A DNA stretch of 64,000 nt, taken from the NCBI GenBank assembly GCA_026315105.1, contig CM048753.1:68177547-68241546 (forward strand). The letters are read 5' to 3'. Below, piece after piece: positions 46,862 through 58,064 of this stretch. Under the pieces are notes generated by a model. It saw nothing but the letters and a program-made list of their open reading frames with translations, did no database searches and was not told the origin of the DNA. Numbering within the stretch: the first letter of the stretch is position 1; every line of letters starts with the position of its first letter. Position numbers and translations under genes: made by a program. The stretch comes from Locusta migratoria. Taxonomy: Eukaryota; Arthropoda; Insecta; Orthoptera; Acrididae.

Positions 46862-47160
46862 ACAGTTCTACAGTGTGTCTGCCTAAGTGTACTTGCGTGT
46901 GGGTGTGTGTGTTTTTGTTTACCCTCTTTTTTTCCCCCCAAGGTAAGTCGTTCCTGTCCCGGGATTGGAATGACTCCTTATCCACTCCCTTGAAACCCTC
47001 ATCATTTCCTTTTCCCTCTCCTTCCCTTCTGCCTGACGAAGCAGCTAGGCTGCGAAAGCGTGTATGTGTGTTTGTGTGTAATTTTATTTTATTTTATTTG
47101 TTTCTGTCGACGGGCCGGTCCTTTTGGTGAGTCATCTCTTTTCTATTTTTTTTTATTTTT
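46862..47160 (+). mobile_element. PLE terminal segment, mixed subfamily
   Basis: The start matches the first subfamily (CTACAGTGTGTCTGCCTAAG) and the end the second (GACGGGCCGGTCCTTTTGGT). The core at 47033-47057 reads CUGACGA, stem GCAGC-UAG-GCUGC, GAAA, but is followed by GCGU instead of GCUH. Confidence 0.65.
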
Positions 47161-47161
47161 T

Positions 47162-47835
47162 AGACGAAGATTACTCACCAGGCGAAGGAGCACAGGTGTG
47201 ACAGCATCACAAATAAATAAATGAATACACACACACACACACACACACAATCGCAAGCTTTCGCAACCCAGTTGGGTCTTCAGGCAGTAGGGAAGGAGAG
47301 GGAAAAGGAAATGATGAGGGTTTTAAGGAAGGGGGTAAGGAGCCATTCCAATCCCGGGAGAGGAAAGACTTACCTTGGGGGAAAAAATGGGGGTAAACAA
47401 ATGCACACATGCCCACACATTCACACAGACACAAGTACACCTAGGTAGACATACTGTAGATTTCACACAGACACAAGTACACCTAGGTAGACATACTGTA
47501 GATTTGTCTACAGTATGTCTACCTAGGTGTACTTGTGTCTGTGTGAATGTGTGGGCATGTGTGCATTTGTTTACCCCCATTTTTTCCCCCAAGGTAAGTC
47601 TTTCCTCTCCCGGGATTGGAATGGCTCCTTACCCCCTTCCTTAAAACCCTCATCATTTCCTTTTCCCTCTCCTTCCCTACTGCCTGAAGACGCAACTGGG
47701 TTGCGAAAGCTTGCGATTGTGTGTGTGTGTGTATTCATTTATTTATTTGTGATGCTGTCACACCTGTGCTCCTTCGCCTGGTGAGTAATCTTCGTCTATT
47801 TTTTATATTTTATTTTTCCTGCTAGGAATTTTTCG
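47162..47835. repeat. 0.67-kb near-perfect palindrome of PLE terminal sequence
   Basis: Both arms contain the whole terminal segment, with cores at 47259-47283 (minus) and 47684-47708 (plus), CUGAAGA, stem GCAAC-UGG-GUUGC, GAAA, GCUU. The arms share the unusual GCTTGCGATTG after the core, so one arm was copied from the other. The centre is near 47500. Confidence 0.85.
47684..47720 (+). ncRNA. Hammerhead-ribozyme-like core
   Basis: UGC before CUGAAGA, stem II GCAAC/GUUGC with loop UGG, GAAA, GCUU, then GCG, which can pair with UGC (one G-U). The partner copy is at 47259-47283 on the minus strand. Confidence 0.5.
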
Positions 47836-47852
47836 TCTTAATAATCGTTTCA

Positions 47853-47885
<33 letters not shown>

Positions 47886-48294
47886 GGGGACAAAGCAGTT
47901 CATTCAAGTAGTAATGGTTAACAGGTTGTTGTATGTACCCATGTATGGTTAATTAATTACTCTAAAATGTTTGCTTCAGGCGGATGGCCACGCAAGGGTA
48001 CATACAAGAACCTGACATCCAATAGAGAAGGAACAGTATGTGTTTTATGCCTGCCCAACACAAAATATTGCTCTTATTCTATGTGATTTTGATTAAGGAG
48101 TTATTGTTTCTCAACATATTAAACATAACTGACATCTTCAATTAAGATGCTTGCTTGTTCAATATATACATTATATCAGTTGGTGGCAGCAAGCGTCACA
48201 TCTTCCAAATTACCGAAATGCCTCAAGTACATTACATTATGTGATTGTGGAATGAAAACTGAAAACACTCCTTTTTTTTTCTGTCACATAACAG

Positions 48295-48485
48295 ACGATT
48301 TGTTTCAAACGGGTCACTGTTTGAGGAGTTGGTGGAGGCGGCTTCAGCTCTGAAAAGCACACGCTATGCTCTGGGTGGCAATGCACCAGTTATGGCTTCT
48401 AGATTCTACTATGAAGGTTGTGAAGTTGTCCTGGCAGCACGCATGTCCCTATCTCTCATGCGTCATCTGCCTGAACACGTGAAAG
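48295..48485 (+). CDS. ADPGK: ADP-dependent glucokinase, exon 2
   Basis: The acceptor is ACATAACAG and the donor GTAAGAG. One base completes E and one is left over. It reads RFVSNGSLFEELVEAASALK, then the family hallmark YALGGNAPVMASRFYYEG (the GGNA loop of the ADP-dependent sugar kinases), then ARMSLSLMRHLPEHVK. The phase matches exon 1 and exon 3 exactly. An apparent continuation of the frame beyond the donor into a CT repeat is intron. Confidence 0.93.
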
Positions 48486-48500
48486 GTAAGAGTACAGATA

Positions 48501-48502
<2 letters not shown>

Positions 48503-48558
<56 letters not shown>
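48503..48558 (+). repeat. (CT)n microsatellite
   Basis: CT run 18 bases after the exon 2 donor. It could act as a polypyrimidine decoy. Confidence 0.95.
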
Positions 48559-48559
<1 letters not shown>

Positions 48560-48815
48560 GGGTATTTCGTAGTCTGGTAGAGTATATGGTTGGTTTTCAG
48601 ATAATGGGTCAAAACATGTCCCAGTAAAATAAAAATACACATTATTTTCTTATATTCACATCTCCCTTAATTGAGATAGGTTTGTTCCAACCGGGGATTT
48701 TTCTTAAGCAATTTCTCATTTATAAATTTCTAAGTGCCAATTTATCATTTCTGTAATTGCTGTAAAATACATTACTCAGCATTTGTAAGAGTATAAAACA
48801 TTGATATTTTATTTT

Positions 48816-49172
48816 TCAAAAGAGATCGATTGGCTGGCCAGTACTTAACTTTTTGCTGTATCGCTGATAGTCACACACAGAAAGAAAAAAGGATGACCAT
48901 AAAACAAGCTTTTGGAACTGGATTCCTTCTTCAGGTAAGAGAGAAGGGAATAATAAAAGGAAGGGGAAGGTCATTTACAACCTAGGTCTTGAGGATTATG
49001 TTCCTTCCTGTCCCATTCCTTTTTTCTTCCCTTATCTCTTACCTGAAAAAGGAACCCAGTACCAAAAGCTTGTTTTATTTTCATCCTTTTTTCTTTCTTT
49101 GTGTGACTATCAGTGGTACAGCAAAAAGGTAGGTACTGCCCAGCCAGTCTCTCTCTTTTAAAAAATAATTTA
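48816..49172. repeat. Hairpin element, third PLE-terminal subfamily, copy 1
   Basis: Inverted arms around GATTGGCTGGCCAGTACTTA at the left and, reversed, the same near 49150. The left arm's core (minus, about 48906-48935) reads CUGAAGA, GGAAU/GUUCC, AAAA, GCUU. It lies in ADPGK intron 2. Confidence 0.75.
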
Positions 49173-49754
49173 TCAACTCTGTGAAGAATTTCCATTGTTA
49201 ATCAAACTTTGATATTTACATTTTTCATTATGTTTTGTATTGTATTCTTGCACTAAAATCGTGAAAGATAAATACAAATGTAGCATATTTCAGTATATCG
49301 ATCAAATCGGCTAAGTATTGAGTGTTAATTGTTGTCTGCAACTTTACACCTCCTTTTCTGTAATGCCAACAAATCTACAATTTAATGTCCGCACTGAAAA
49401 AAATTCCACAACCGATCGAATTACTATTTACAGTAGTGGCTGTCAAGTGATTTGCGGCATTGTGTTGACATATTTGATCGAATATACAGAAACTGTCTTG
49501 GGAAGTTTGGCGTTAATACTGTGCACGTTTCATTTGTCTCTCATTTCTGAAATGTGTTTTAAATAATAGTGCCCATAACTGGAGTCACTTACTACGTATC
49601 ACATACTCTCATAACCTGTCTCCCATAAAACAGTTTCTATGAATTAGCATGTGTACTGAAAAAACAAACATTTAAAACAATTTCTCATTTTCGTTCAGTC
49701 TCATTAGTATTACGCCTTTAAAGGTGGAGTGATAAAATGTTATAACAGATAAAT

Positions 49755-50135
49755 TATTTTTCAAAGGAGATAGATTGGCTGGCCAGTACTTACCTTTGTG
49801 CTATACCACTGATAGTGACACAAATGAAGAAAAACGGGGACAAAGGAGGACGAGCTTTCAGAACTCAGTTCCTTCTTCAGGTGGGAGAGAAGGAAAGAAA
49901 AAAAAGGATGGGAATGGAAGGGGAATGGATGGGAATGTTCCCATACCTTTCCCTTCCGTATCCGTCCTTTTTTCTTCCCTTCTCTCCCACCTGAAGAGAA
50001 AACTGTGTTCCAAAAGCTTGTCCTTTTTCATTCCTTTTTTTCTTTTTCTTCATCTGTGTCACTATCAGCAGTAAAACACAAAGGTAAGTACTGGCCAGCC
50101 AATATATCTCTTTTGAAAAATAATTTATCATCTCT
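49755..50135. repeat. Hairpin element, third PLE-terminal subfamily, copy 2
   Basis: Same layout as 48816-49172. The left core (minus, 49856-49880) reads CUGAAGA, stem GGAAC/GUUCU, GAAA, GCUC. Both copies are in ADPGK intron 2. Confidence 0.75.
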
Positions 50136-50840
50136 GTGGAGAATTTCCATCATTAATTAAATAAAATATATAACAGTAATGATGATAGAATGAACTTCCA
50201 AATGTTTATTATTTTTGTTGAATAAGTAAATCCACATAATGCTATCACAATCGCACACCTCAGCTTTTGATCAAAGCCGTTTTCAGGCTATTTATACCAT
50301 CTTAGAAGCACAACCGTACACAGGACCTCTGTTATTTGTATTGAAATGTACATTTAGCAATTAAGGGTCCAGTAATTTGAGCAATGTCTCCCCATTTTAT
50401 ATTTGAATTACACAAGAAGCATAGGCAAAATACCCCAAACTTGTAAAAAAGTCTTAGGAGAGTCACACTCCACTTAATTGATCATAAACATTCCAGCAAG
50501 CCGAATATAATCTTAAACGTAGGAATACATTGTTGTATACATGGTCATAGACAAATACAACAGTTCTGTCATCTCCTGTCATGACATTCTCTTGCCATAT
50601 AATTACATAAAATGGGAAAGGCTTAAGAACGAGTGATTAACTGAGAAACATAACATTTGATGCCCCCCCCCCCCTTCCTTAAGAGGTTATTGAACAAGGT
50701 TTCCTCCTCATTTATTTGTTATTGTTAGTTATAAATCCTTCTATTTCTTAAAATGTTATGGGAATATTGCTGCACAGAATCTTAATATGTATGATACATT
50801 CTTTTGTGGTCAGCATTTTACACTTATGTTATTGTTGCAG

Positions 50841-50937
50841 TGTATGGAGGGGAAATCTCAAGAGATGATATACATCTTATTTTGGAGTACAAAGCAGGAG
50901 AGGTATGGGGAAAATACTCATCACCTAGGGCAAACAG
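50841..50937 (+). CDS. ADPGK: ADP-dependent glucokinase, exon 3
   Basis: The acceptor is ATTGTTGCAG and the donor GTTTGT (weaker than consensus). It reads VYGGEISRDDIHLILEYKAG, then EVWGKYSSPRANR, matching the conserved DxFHLILEYxxGExWG...ANRF segment that lines the sugar site in ADP-dependent glucokinases. Two bases carry over. The remaining exons (second half of the kinase, with the catalytic GLGD-type loop) are beyond the window; no convincing exon follows up to 64000. Confidence 0.92.
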
Positions 50938-51212
50938 GTTTGTCTATTGCTGGTATATTATAAAGTAAATGTAATACATCTGTCCAATCCCACATTATGT
51001 GGATAACAGTATTAGTAAGTACACGGTGCAGTAAAATATCCTACAGTCCCACAAGTTTATTCTACATAGCATAATGTGAACTGTGAGTTTGTTCTGCTTT
51101 AAACATTTTCCATAGGAAAATTCAATGAAGAAAAAATAGAGATGGTTTAACTTACCAAAAGCACAGGCCCATTGATAGATACACAACTAAAAACACACAC
51201 AAACACAAAAAT

Positions 51213-51828
51213 TCAAGAATGAAACTTCCACTCTGCAGTGGAGGGTGCGCTGATGTGAAACTTCCTGGCAGGTAAAAATTGTGTGCCGAACCAGGACTTG
51301 AACCTAGGACCTTTGCCATTCGTGGGCACGCGCTCCACCGACTGAGCTATCCCGACAAGACTCACAATGCCGTCTCACAACTTTACTTAAGGTACTGGCG
51401 GAAATAAAGTTGTGGGGCGGTGTCGTGAGTCGTGTCGGGGTAGCTCAGTCAGTTGAGCGCTTGCCCGTGAAAGGCAAATGTCCCAGGTTCGAGTCCCGGT
51501 TCCAGCACACAATTTTAATCTGCCAGGAAGTTTCATATCAGCGCACACTCCACTGCAGAGTGAAAGTTTCATTCTGGAAACATCTCTTAGACTGTGGCTA
51601 AGCCATAGCCTTTCTTCCAGGAGTGCTAGTCTTGCATGTTTCGCAGGAGAGCTTCTGTGAAGTTCAGAAAGTAGGAGGTGAGGTACTAGCGGAAGTAAAG
51701 TTGTGAGGCGGCATCGTGAGTCGTGTCGGGATAGCTCAGTCGGTAGAGCGCTTGCCCGCTAAAGGCAAAGGTCCCAGGTTTTAGTCCAGGTTCCGGCACA
51801 CAATTTTAATCTGCCAAGAAGTTACAAA
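51213..51828. repeat. tRNA-like SINE (family 4): inverted pair plus a third unit
   Basis: Inverted arms (51213-51400 and 51405-51573) share GAAACTTCCTGGCAG, a Ser-like tRNA head (GTCGGGGTAGCTCAGTCAGT ... CAGGTTCGAGTCCC) and the tail AATTTTAATCTGCCAGGAAG. A third, direct unit follows at 51700-51828 (GTCGGGATAGCTCAGTCGGT), truncated where a PLE terminal segment begins. ADPGK intron 3. Confidence 0.8.
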
Positions 51829-51837
51829 AACTCAAGT

Positions 51838-52500
51838 TTTCGCAACCATTTGTTGATTCATCAGGAAAAGATTAAGGAAGGAGGGGAAAAAAGGGAAGGA
51901 TGCAGATTTTAAGGGTGTGGATGAGGAGTCATTCCAATCCCGGGAATGGAAGGACTTACCTTAGGGGGGAAAAGAAGGAAAGGTAAAGAAACACACACAC
52001 ACCCACACACATATACAAGCAAACACACCACAGCAGACAGTGCAGGCATGTCAGTTGGTAAATCACATGGGTGCTATCGCAAGTGGCTCTGCCCTTAATC
52101 GTGTACACCTTCTGGGTTACAGGACTAGAGTAAGTGATGGTGGGAGAGTGCATAGGACAGGTTATACACCAGGGGCAGTTACACGTGTAGGAGCCGGAGG
52201 GTAGGCAAGGTGGTTTGGGTATTTCATAGGGATGAACTAAGAGGTTATGAAGGTTAGGTGGGTGGCCGAAAGACACTCTCGGTGGAGTGGGAAGGATGTC
52301 ATGAAGGATGGATCTCGTTTCAGGGCAGGATTTAAAGAAGTTGTATCCCTGCTGGAGAGCCACATTCAGAGTCTGATCCAGTCCCGGAAAGTATCCAGTG
52401 GCACTTTTCAGGTTCTTCTGTGGAAGGTTCTGGTTTTGAGGGATGAGGAATTTGCTTCTGTAGCAGATCAAAAGGGTAGCTGCAGGATGTGAAGGCAATT
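51838..52500 (-). mobile_element. PLE endonuclease fragment fused to terminal segment
   Basis: The frame 52498-51956 reads TPPRVSFGHPPNLHNLLVHP, CNCPWCITCPMHSPT (zinc-binding cluster before the GIY-YIG domain, altered) and THVIYQLTCLHC. There it jumps into the terminal GT-rich segment: the YVGMT half of the nuclease is deleted. The core in the terminal part is at 51838-51864 (minus): CUGAUGA, CAAC/GUUG, GAAA, but ACUU follows. Confidence 0.75.
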
Positions 52501-52596
52501 ATCATGTTATGGTGTACTGGTTCAGGAATTCAGGACTGGAGCAGACTCGTTTGTGTGTCTTTCAACATACTTGTGCTTTTTTTGGATGGTAAGTAA

Positions 52597-53612
52597 TTAT
52601 AGAAGGGAACTTTCCTGGTGGGATAAACAAATATAAAAAATAGAAAACGGATGACTTACCCAAAGGACCAGCTCGTCAATAGACACAAATAAAAACCACA
52701 CACATACAAGCTTTCGCAACCGCTGGTCGCTTCTTCAGGATAAGAGGAAAAAAGGTGAGGAGAAAGGGAAGGATATGGGTTTTAAGGAAGTGGAAAAGGA
52801 GTCATTCCAATCCCAGGAGTGGAAGGACTTACCTTAGGGGGACAAAAAGGAGGGTAAACAAATACACCCACACTCACACATATACAAACGCAAACACACC
52901 TAGACAGACATTTGTAAAAAGCAAAGAAGTTGGACATAGATACCGCTTGAGGCAGAGGTTCTGTCCACAGAACCGAGGCAAAGATGCTAAAGATGGTGGG
53001 CGGGAATTTGAATTTAGCGGAGGTTGAGACCAGGTGGGCAACGGGAGGAGAGAATAAGCTGAAGGGCAAGTTCCCATCTCCGGAATTCTGAAAGGTTGGT
53101 GTCAGTGGGAAGTATCCAGATAACCCGGACGGTGTAACACTGCGCCAAGATGTGCTGGCCGTGCCCCAAGGCGTGTTTAGCCACAGGGTGATCCTCATTA
53201 CCAACAAACACTGTCTGCCTGTGACCATTCATGTGAATGGACAGTTTGTTGCTGGTCATTCCCACATAGAACGCTTCACAGTGCAGGCATGTCAGTTGGT
53301 AAATCACGTGGGTGCTATTGCAAGTGGCTCTGCCCTTTATCCTGTACACCTTCCGGGTTACTGGACTGAAGTATGTAAGTGGTGGTGGAAGGGTGCATAG
53401 GGCAGGTTTTACAATGGGGGCGGTTGCATAGGTAGGAGCCAGAGGGTAGGGAAGGTGGTTTGGGGATTTCATAGGGATTGACTAGGAGGTTACGAAGGTT
53501 AAGAGGGCGGCGGAAAGACACTCTTGGTGGAGTGGGATGGATGTCATTAAGGATGGATCTCATTTCGGGGCAAATTTTTTACAAATGTCTGTCTAGGTGT
53601 GTTTGCGTTTGG

Positions 53613-53674
<62 letters not shown>

Positions 53675-53952
53675 TCGTTTACCTTCCTTTTTGTCCCCCT
53701 AAGGTAAGTCCTTCCACTCCTGGGATTGTAATTACTCCTTTTCCACTTCCTTAAAACCCATATCCTTCCCTTTCTCCTCCCATTTTTTCCTCTTTTTTTC
53801 CTGAAGAAGCTGCCAGTGGTGGCGAAAGCTTGTATGTGTGTTTGAGTATGATTTTTATTTTTATTTGTCTCTATCGACGAGCCGGTCCTTTTGGATAAGT
53901 CATCCGTTTTCTATTTTTTATATTTGTTTATATATAATTTTCCTACCAGGAA
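52597..53952. mobile_element. PLE hairpin with endonuclease fragment between the arms
   Basis: Outer arms 52597-52920 (minus) and 53575-53952 (plus) are terminal segments of the second subfamily. Between them 53563-53014 (minus) encodes RPLNLRNLLVNPYEIPKPPS, CNRPHCKTCPMHPST and GIY-YIG text THVIYQLTCLHCEAFYVGMT, then LSIHMNGHRQTVFVG. Cores: 52712-52738 (minus; stem GCGACC/GGUUGC) and 53801-53827 (plus; stem GCUGCC/GGUGGC). A (GT)n run lies at 53619-53672. Confidence 0.8.
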
Positions 53953-53955
53953 TGT

Positions 53956-54978
53956 GAACATGTCACATGATGCAGTTTGTGCCCTAGTGACTTGATAGGG
54001 ACTCTATTTTGAGCCATTTCCAAGTTAAGAAATGAAGGAATGTGCACGGAAATTACATGACACAACATGTTGTTTTTGTGGTCTCTGCCAGAAGCATCTG
54101 TATCTTAGAATAAAGTGTAAAATAAATGGAAGTTCTGAAAAAAAATGTGCTAGTCCATGGTACAACTAACTATTGCCTTCAAATATAAGCATTGCTACTT
54201 TAACATCGCTATTTTAGAATTTCCTAGAAGGCATACCATAAATATTAATAAGAAATAACAGCAGTCCCTGAACTGACTCTATTGTCTCACACACACTGGT
54301 TGATTGGGCAGTAGATGATCTTTTTCTGTTGTAGATTTTGTTAATAGTTCTTTCACATAATTAAATCATCACATCAAATAACACTGTATGGCATATTTTG
54401 CAGTTTATAGGAAATAATAAAAAGCTGCCAATTCCAAAGAATTGTTGCAAAATAATAATGTACCAACAGATATGTTTTATTTGTGCATACAGACTCTTAA
54501 AAGTACTTCAGTGTGTTTTTCAAAATTTCACTAAGTATAATTTTTTTGAAAATTGGCAAGTTTTAAAATGGGTAAATGCTGGTATAGCAATGTATATACA
54601 GCTTTATTCCATATTACTCTGTACTCTGCTCTAATGGTAAGGTTGTCTAGAATACAAAAAGTGTAAGTAAAAAAATTGTTACAAAATACAAAAAATATTT
54701 ATTGTAAACTAATTTCATTGGTCTTAAAAAGTAGTAGTACACGAGTCTGTTAAAGTTGAGACACAACTCAGCTGGCACAATTTAGGTTTTCGTAAAAAAA
54801 TTCCAGTATTTTGGCTCCATATATTGTTTCATGTGCAACAGATCCTTTTCTTCTCCTTGTGAAGTGTCAGTGCCCCATTGTAGAGCAACCGAAAACCAGA
54901 AGGCAACAGATTTTTTTTTACTTTACGTTCACAATCGTGTTTTACAATACGATGTCTTTCCCATGGGTGAAGCACATT
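53956..54978. other. Intron sequence, nothing recognised
   Basis: AT-rich ADPGK intron 3 sequence without exon-like blocks, tRNA-like modules or element ends. The same holds for 56402-56690, 58065-58890 and 59755-60240 apart from the possible terminus at 60004. Confidence 0.4.
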
Positions 54979-56003
54979 GGGCCGTATGAATAAAAAAAAA
55001 GAGTACATGCTCCGAGAAGATTCTCAGAGCAAAAGAACATTCTCTGAGGAAATTCTGAATTTCGTATGAATGAAAACTTGCAGCAATATTTATTTTGTGA
55101 TAGAAACTGTGAAGTCTTAGTATGCACTTTTTTTGGAACTAACATCATGAGGCCTTACTAATAGACCTTATTTAAAAACAATATTATTTTGCTGTGTAGC
55201 TGTTTACAACTGTAAATATACACTCAAAACAAATGGGTAAAACATGCAGCTGAATCCACTTGTTTTTCATTTCTATGTCAGTAATGGAAACATTCCTCTT
55301 ACATCACTTCTGTCACTATATAAAATGCTTTAAGTGTCACACTCAAGATTTTTCTGAAGGAAGTTATTCGTCAACAAAATATTTTTATTTGCATTAACTT
55401 TTTAAATCCCCTTGTATTTTTAAAAGACTACGTGTAAAGGAACTTGTTTTTGCCTTCTAAGTAACACAAATGTAATGTTTATTATAAACCACTGTAAAAC
55501 GTAACTTAATAGACGTTACTCAGCCCTAAGTATGCTAGAGAGCTCACTTCAGAGATCTGAGAATGTTCTCCAGTCGCGAGAAACTTCTTTAGCTTTATTC
55601 ATACCAAATTGGAGAATGTTCTCTGCTGTCAGCAACTTCTCCCACCCTGTTAGTCACGCTGAGAACGTACTCGGCTGAAGTATATTCTCCAACTCACTTT
55701 ATTCATGTGAACCTGAGTATATTCTCTAATATTATAGGAGGAGACTTTCCTGGTGGGAAAAATATGTATAAAATAAAGATTTTTGACTTACCTAAAGTAC
55801 AGGCTCATCGACAGAAACATAAAACAAACACAAAAACACACAAATATTCTAGCTTTCGCCACCACTGGCCGCTTCTTCAGGAAAGAGAGGAAGGAAGGAG
55901 AGGAGAAAGGGAAGGATACGGGTTTTAAGGAAGTGGAAAAGGAGTCATTCCAATCCCAGGAGTGGAAGGACTTACCTTAGGGGACAAAAAGGAAGGTAAA
56001 CAA

Positions 56004-56047
<44 letters not shown>

Positions 56048-56398
56048 CCACATGCAGACACATGTCTGCCTAGGTGTGTTTGCATATGGATATGTGTGAG
56101 TGTGTGTGTATTTGTTTACCTCCCTTTTTGTCCCCTACGGTAAGTCCTTCCTCTCCTGGGATAGGAATAACTCCTTTTCCACTTCCTTAAAACCCGTATC
56201 CTTCCCTTTCTCCTCTCCTTCCTTCCTCTTTTTCCCAAAGAAGCTGACAGTGGTGGCGAAAGCTCGAATGTTTGTGTGTTTTATGTTTCTGTCGACGAGC
56301 CTGTACTTTAGGTAAGTCAAAAATCTTTATTTTATACATGAGTACATTCTCTGGAATTCAGAGTATAAAGTAGATACTCCGTTTTATTCATAAGGCCC
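54979..56398. mobile_element. MITE-like element interrupted by a PLE hairpin
   Basis: Inverted ends GGGCCGTATGAATAAAA (left) and, reversed, GGGCCTTATGAATAAAA (right) with ATT on both sides (54976-54978, 56399-56401). The interior has many copies of GAGAATGTTCTC-like words. Without the insertion at 55733-56340 it is about 0.8 kb. The ends and the 3-bp duplication suggest a Harbinger-type MITE. Confidence 0.65.
55733..56340. repeat. PLE terminal palindrome inside a MITE
   Basis: Two inverted terminal segments of the second subfamily meet at about 56060 through a (CA)n run (56007-56043). The left core, 55854-55880 (minus), reads UUC, CUGAAGA, stem GCGGCC/GGUGGC (one mismatch), GAAA, GCUA, GAA: stem I can form UUC/GAA. 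The right core near 56240 has lost CUGA but keeps GAAAGCUC-GAA. Confidence 0.8.
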
Positions 56399-56696
56399 AT
56401 TGTGACAGCTTAAACCAGAGTACATCAATAACTTTTAAACCAGGTGGCTTTTCAAAACTTTCTCAATATTTGCTCCTATATCCTTGAAGTTTTCCATCAC
56501 CACATGTATGGTCAATTTCAAAGGATCGACAAAGGCCTCAGCAATGGCATGCTTCCATTCCGAACGAACCATAACTTTTGACACTTCCTTTCTTTCTTCG
56601 ATCATTGTGAAGTCTCTATCACAAGGTAGGAAACTGTGGTCCGAACATTATAACTTTTATTAGTTTCTCCATGACTGGATGCTTGCTGTTGCTGCA

Positions 56697-56957
56697 ACTG
56701 TGGTCCAATTTAATGAAAGTCCAGCTCCAGTTGAATTTATTGGTGCTTTATTTAAGCCCACATTACCAGTTTCGGCCTCTATGTTAGGCCATTTTCAAGT
56801 GTGACAAACGTTATTCCGTAGAGAAAGCAACATTAAAAAAAGGGCATAACGTTTGTCACACTTGAAAATGGCCTAACATAGAGGCTGAAACCAGTAGTGT
56901 GGGCTTAAATAAAGCAACAATAAATGCAACTGGAGCTGGACTTTCATTAAATTAAAA
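56697..56957. repeat. Hairpin element with GAAACCAGU motif
   Basis: Arms of about 115 bases with a spacer of about 25 (AATGAAAGTCCAGCTCCAGT at left, inverted at right). Plus strand near 56858-56893: CUUGAAAAUGGCC, loop, GAGGCU, GAAACCAGUAG, like a degraded hammerhead core. ADPGK intron 3. Confidence 0.8.
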
Positions 56958-57045
56958 CTTTTGATTGTTATATCCACAAATAATACAATTCCTTAAGACA
57001 ACGTTGTCTCGCTATACCAGAGGTATTAAACATAAGGAGAGCCAT

Positions 57046-57304
57046 TGAATTAAAATTTATGGTGTGGCCAGGATTCGAACCTGGGACCTCTTCCTTACTA
57101 GGTAGGCACTTTAGACCACTCAGCTAACACAGGGAACACGGCACAGAATTAAAGTATGTGGTGTGGAGGGAGACGTGCTTTAAGACAGTCTGTGTAGTCA
57201 CTTTGGCTGCAACGCTGTGTTAGCTGAGTGGTCTGAATTGCCTACCTAGTAAGTAGGAGGTCCCGGGTTTGAATCCTGGCCACAGCATAAATTTTAATTC
57301 AGTG
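57046..57304. repeat. tRNA-Thr-like inverted SINE pair
   Basis: Both arms carry a tRNA-like head: GTTAGCTGAGTGGTCTGAAT, the anticodon arm CCTAC-CTAGTAA-GTAGG (AGT), box B GGGTTTGAATCC. The tail ends TAAATTTTAATTCA. The arms differ by several bases and by the spacer. A functional tRNA gene is unlikely. Confidence 0.75.
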
Positions 57305-57711
57305 CATCTCCTTATGTATAATACTTTTGATCATATTTCAGTAAAGTACCTGCAACTGACAAGATAGAAATAAAGTGCTAAAACTCTCAAGTTCTTGTTT
57401 TGCCCAACACAGTGGCCAGACCATACAATCAGTTTGCATTCCATACCTCCTCCTAGGGTATTGTAATAGTTTGTCATAAATTTAAGCAGACAGGAAACAA
57501 TTTCAGCTGAACCTCTCCTAGTGCATTCATCCCACAAATTTACTGTGATGATCCCAATACCAATGTCATTAATTGTGAAATTATACGATGGCAGCTTCCT
57601 CTGGTAGAATACTGTGGAATGCTTCAATGTAGGACAAAGTAAAACCTGTTGTAAGGCAACACATATCACATGTACATTTTTATAATAATGGAAACTCAAA
57701 GTTAGAATTAA

Positions 57712-58064
57712 TAATATAGTAATGACAGTTTACAACTCACCGCAAAGATGTGGCGCCGAGCTGTGACAGGCACATACAAAAGACACACACTATAGGCCAT
57801 GGCCTTCTTCAGAAAATAGAACACTCACGCAATCACACAGGCACACAACACAGTCATACAACCATCACCTTGTACTTCGAAGTGCGGCAGCTGGAGGTGG
57901 TGGTTGTATGACTGTGTTGTGTGATTGCGTGAGTTCTATTTTTCCGAAGGAGGCCATGTCCGCTAGCTGAAAGTGTTGTACGTGTGTGTCTTTTTTGTGC
58001 GCCTGTCGCCGCTTGTAGCCACATCTTTGCGGTGAGTTGTAAACTGTCCTTACTATATTATTAA
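57712..58064. repeat. Palindrome, fourth PLE-like terminal family, copy 1
   Basis: Arms of about 165 bases share TAGTAATGACAGTTTACAAC-type ends, the AAGGCCATGGCC hairpin word and GTATGACTGTGTTGTGTG near the centre. ADPGK intron 3. Confidence 0.8.

Larger units (their letters stand above)
36183..48294 (+). other. ADPGK intron 1 (12.1 kb)
   Basis: Donor GTAAGTATG, acceptor ...CACATAACAG. It contains (GT)n runs, a family-2 SINE, a LINE fragment, PLE remnants, a 1-kb inverted repeat with tRNA-like modules and a 0.67-kb palindrome, listed separately. In 36195-38280, 38610-39870, 41485-42055, 43600-44200 and 45210-46860 I see no exon or element beyond microsatellites. Confidence 0.85.

Noticed and set aside
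46873..47784. Recurring frame with FFPQGKSFLSRDWNGSLPPS, seen in several places and on both strands.
   Set aside because: It is the non-coding PLE terminal segment. It is often open because it is pyrimidine-rich, but its frame is not conserved between subfamilies.
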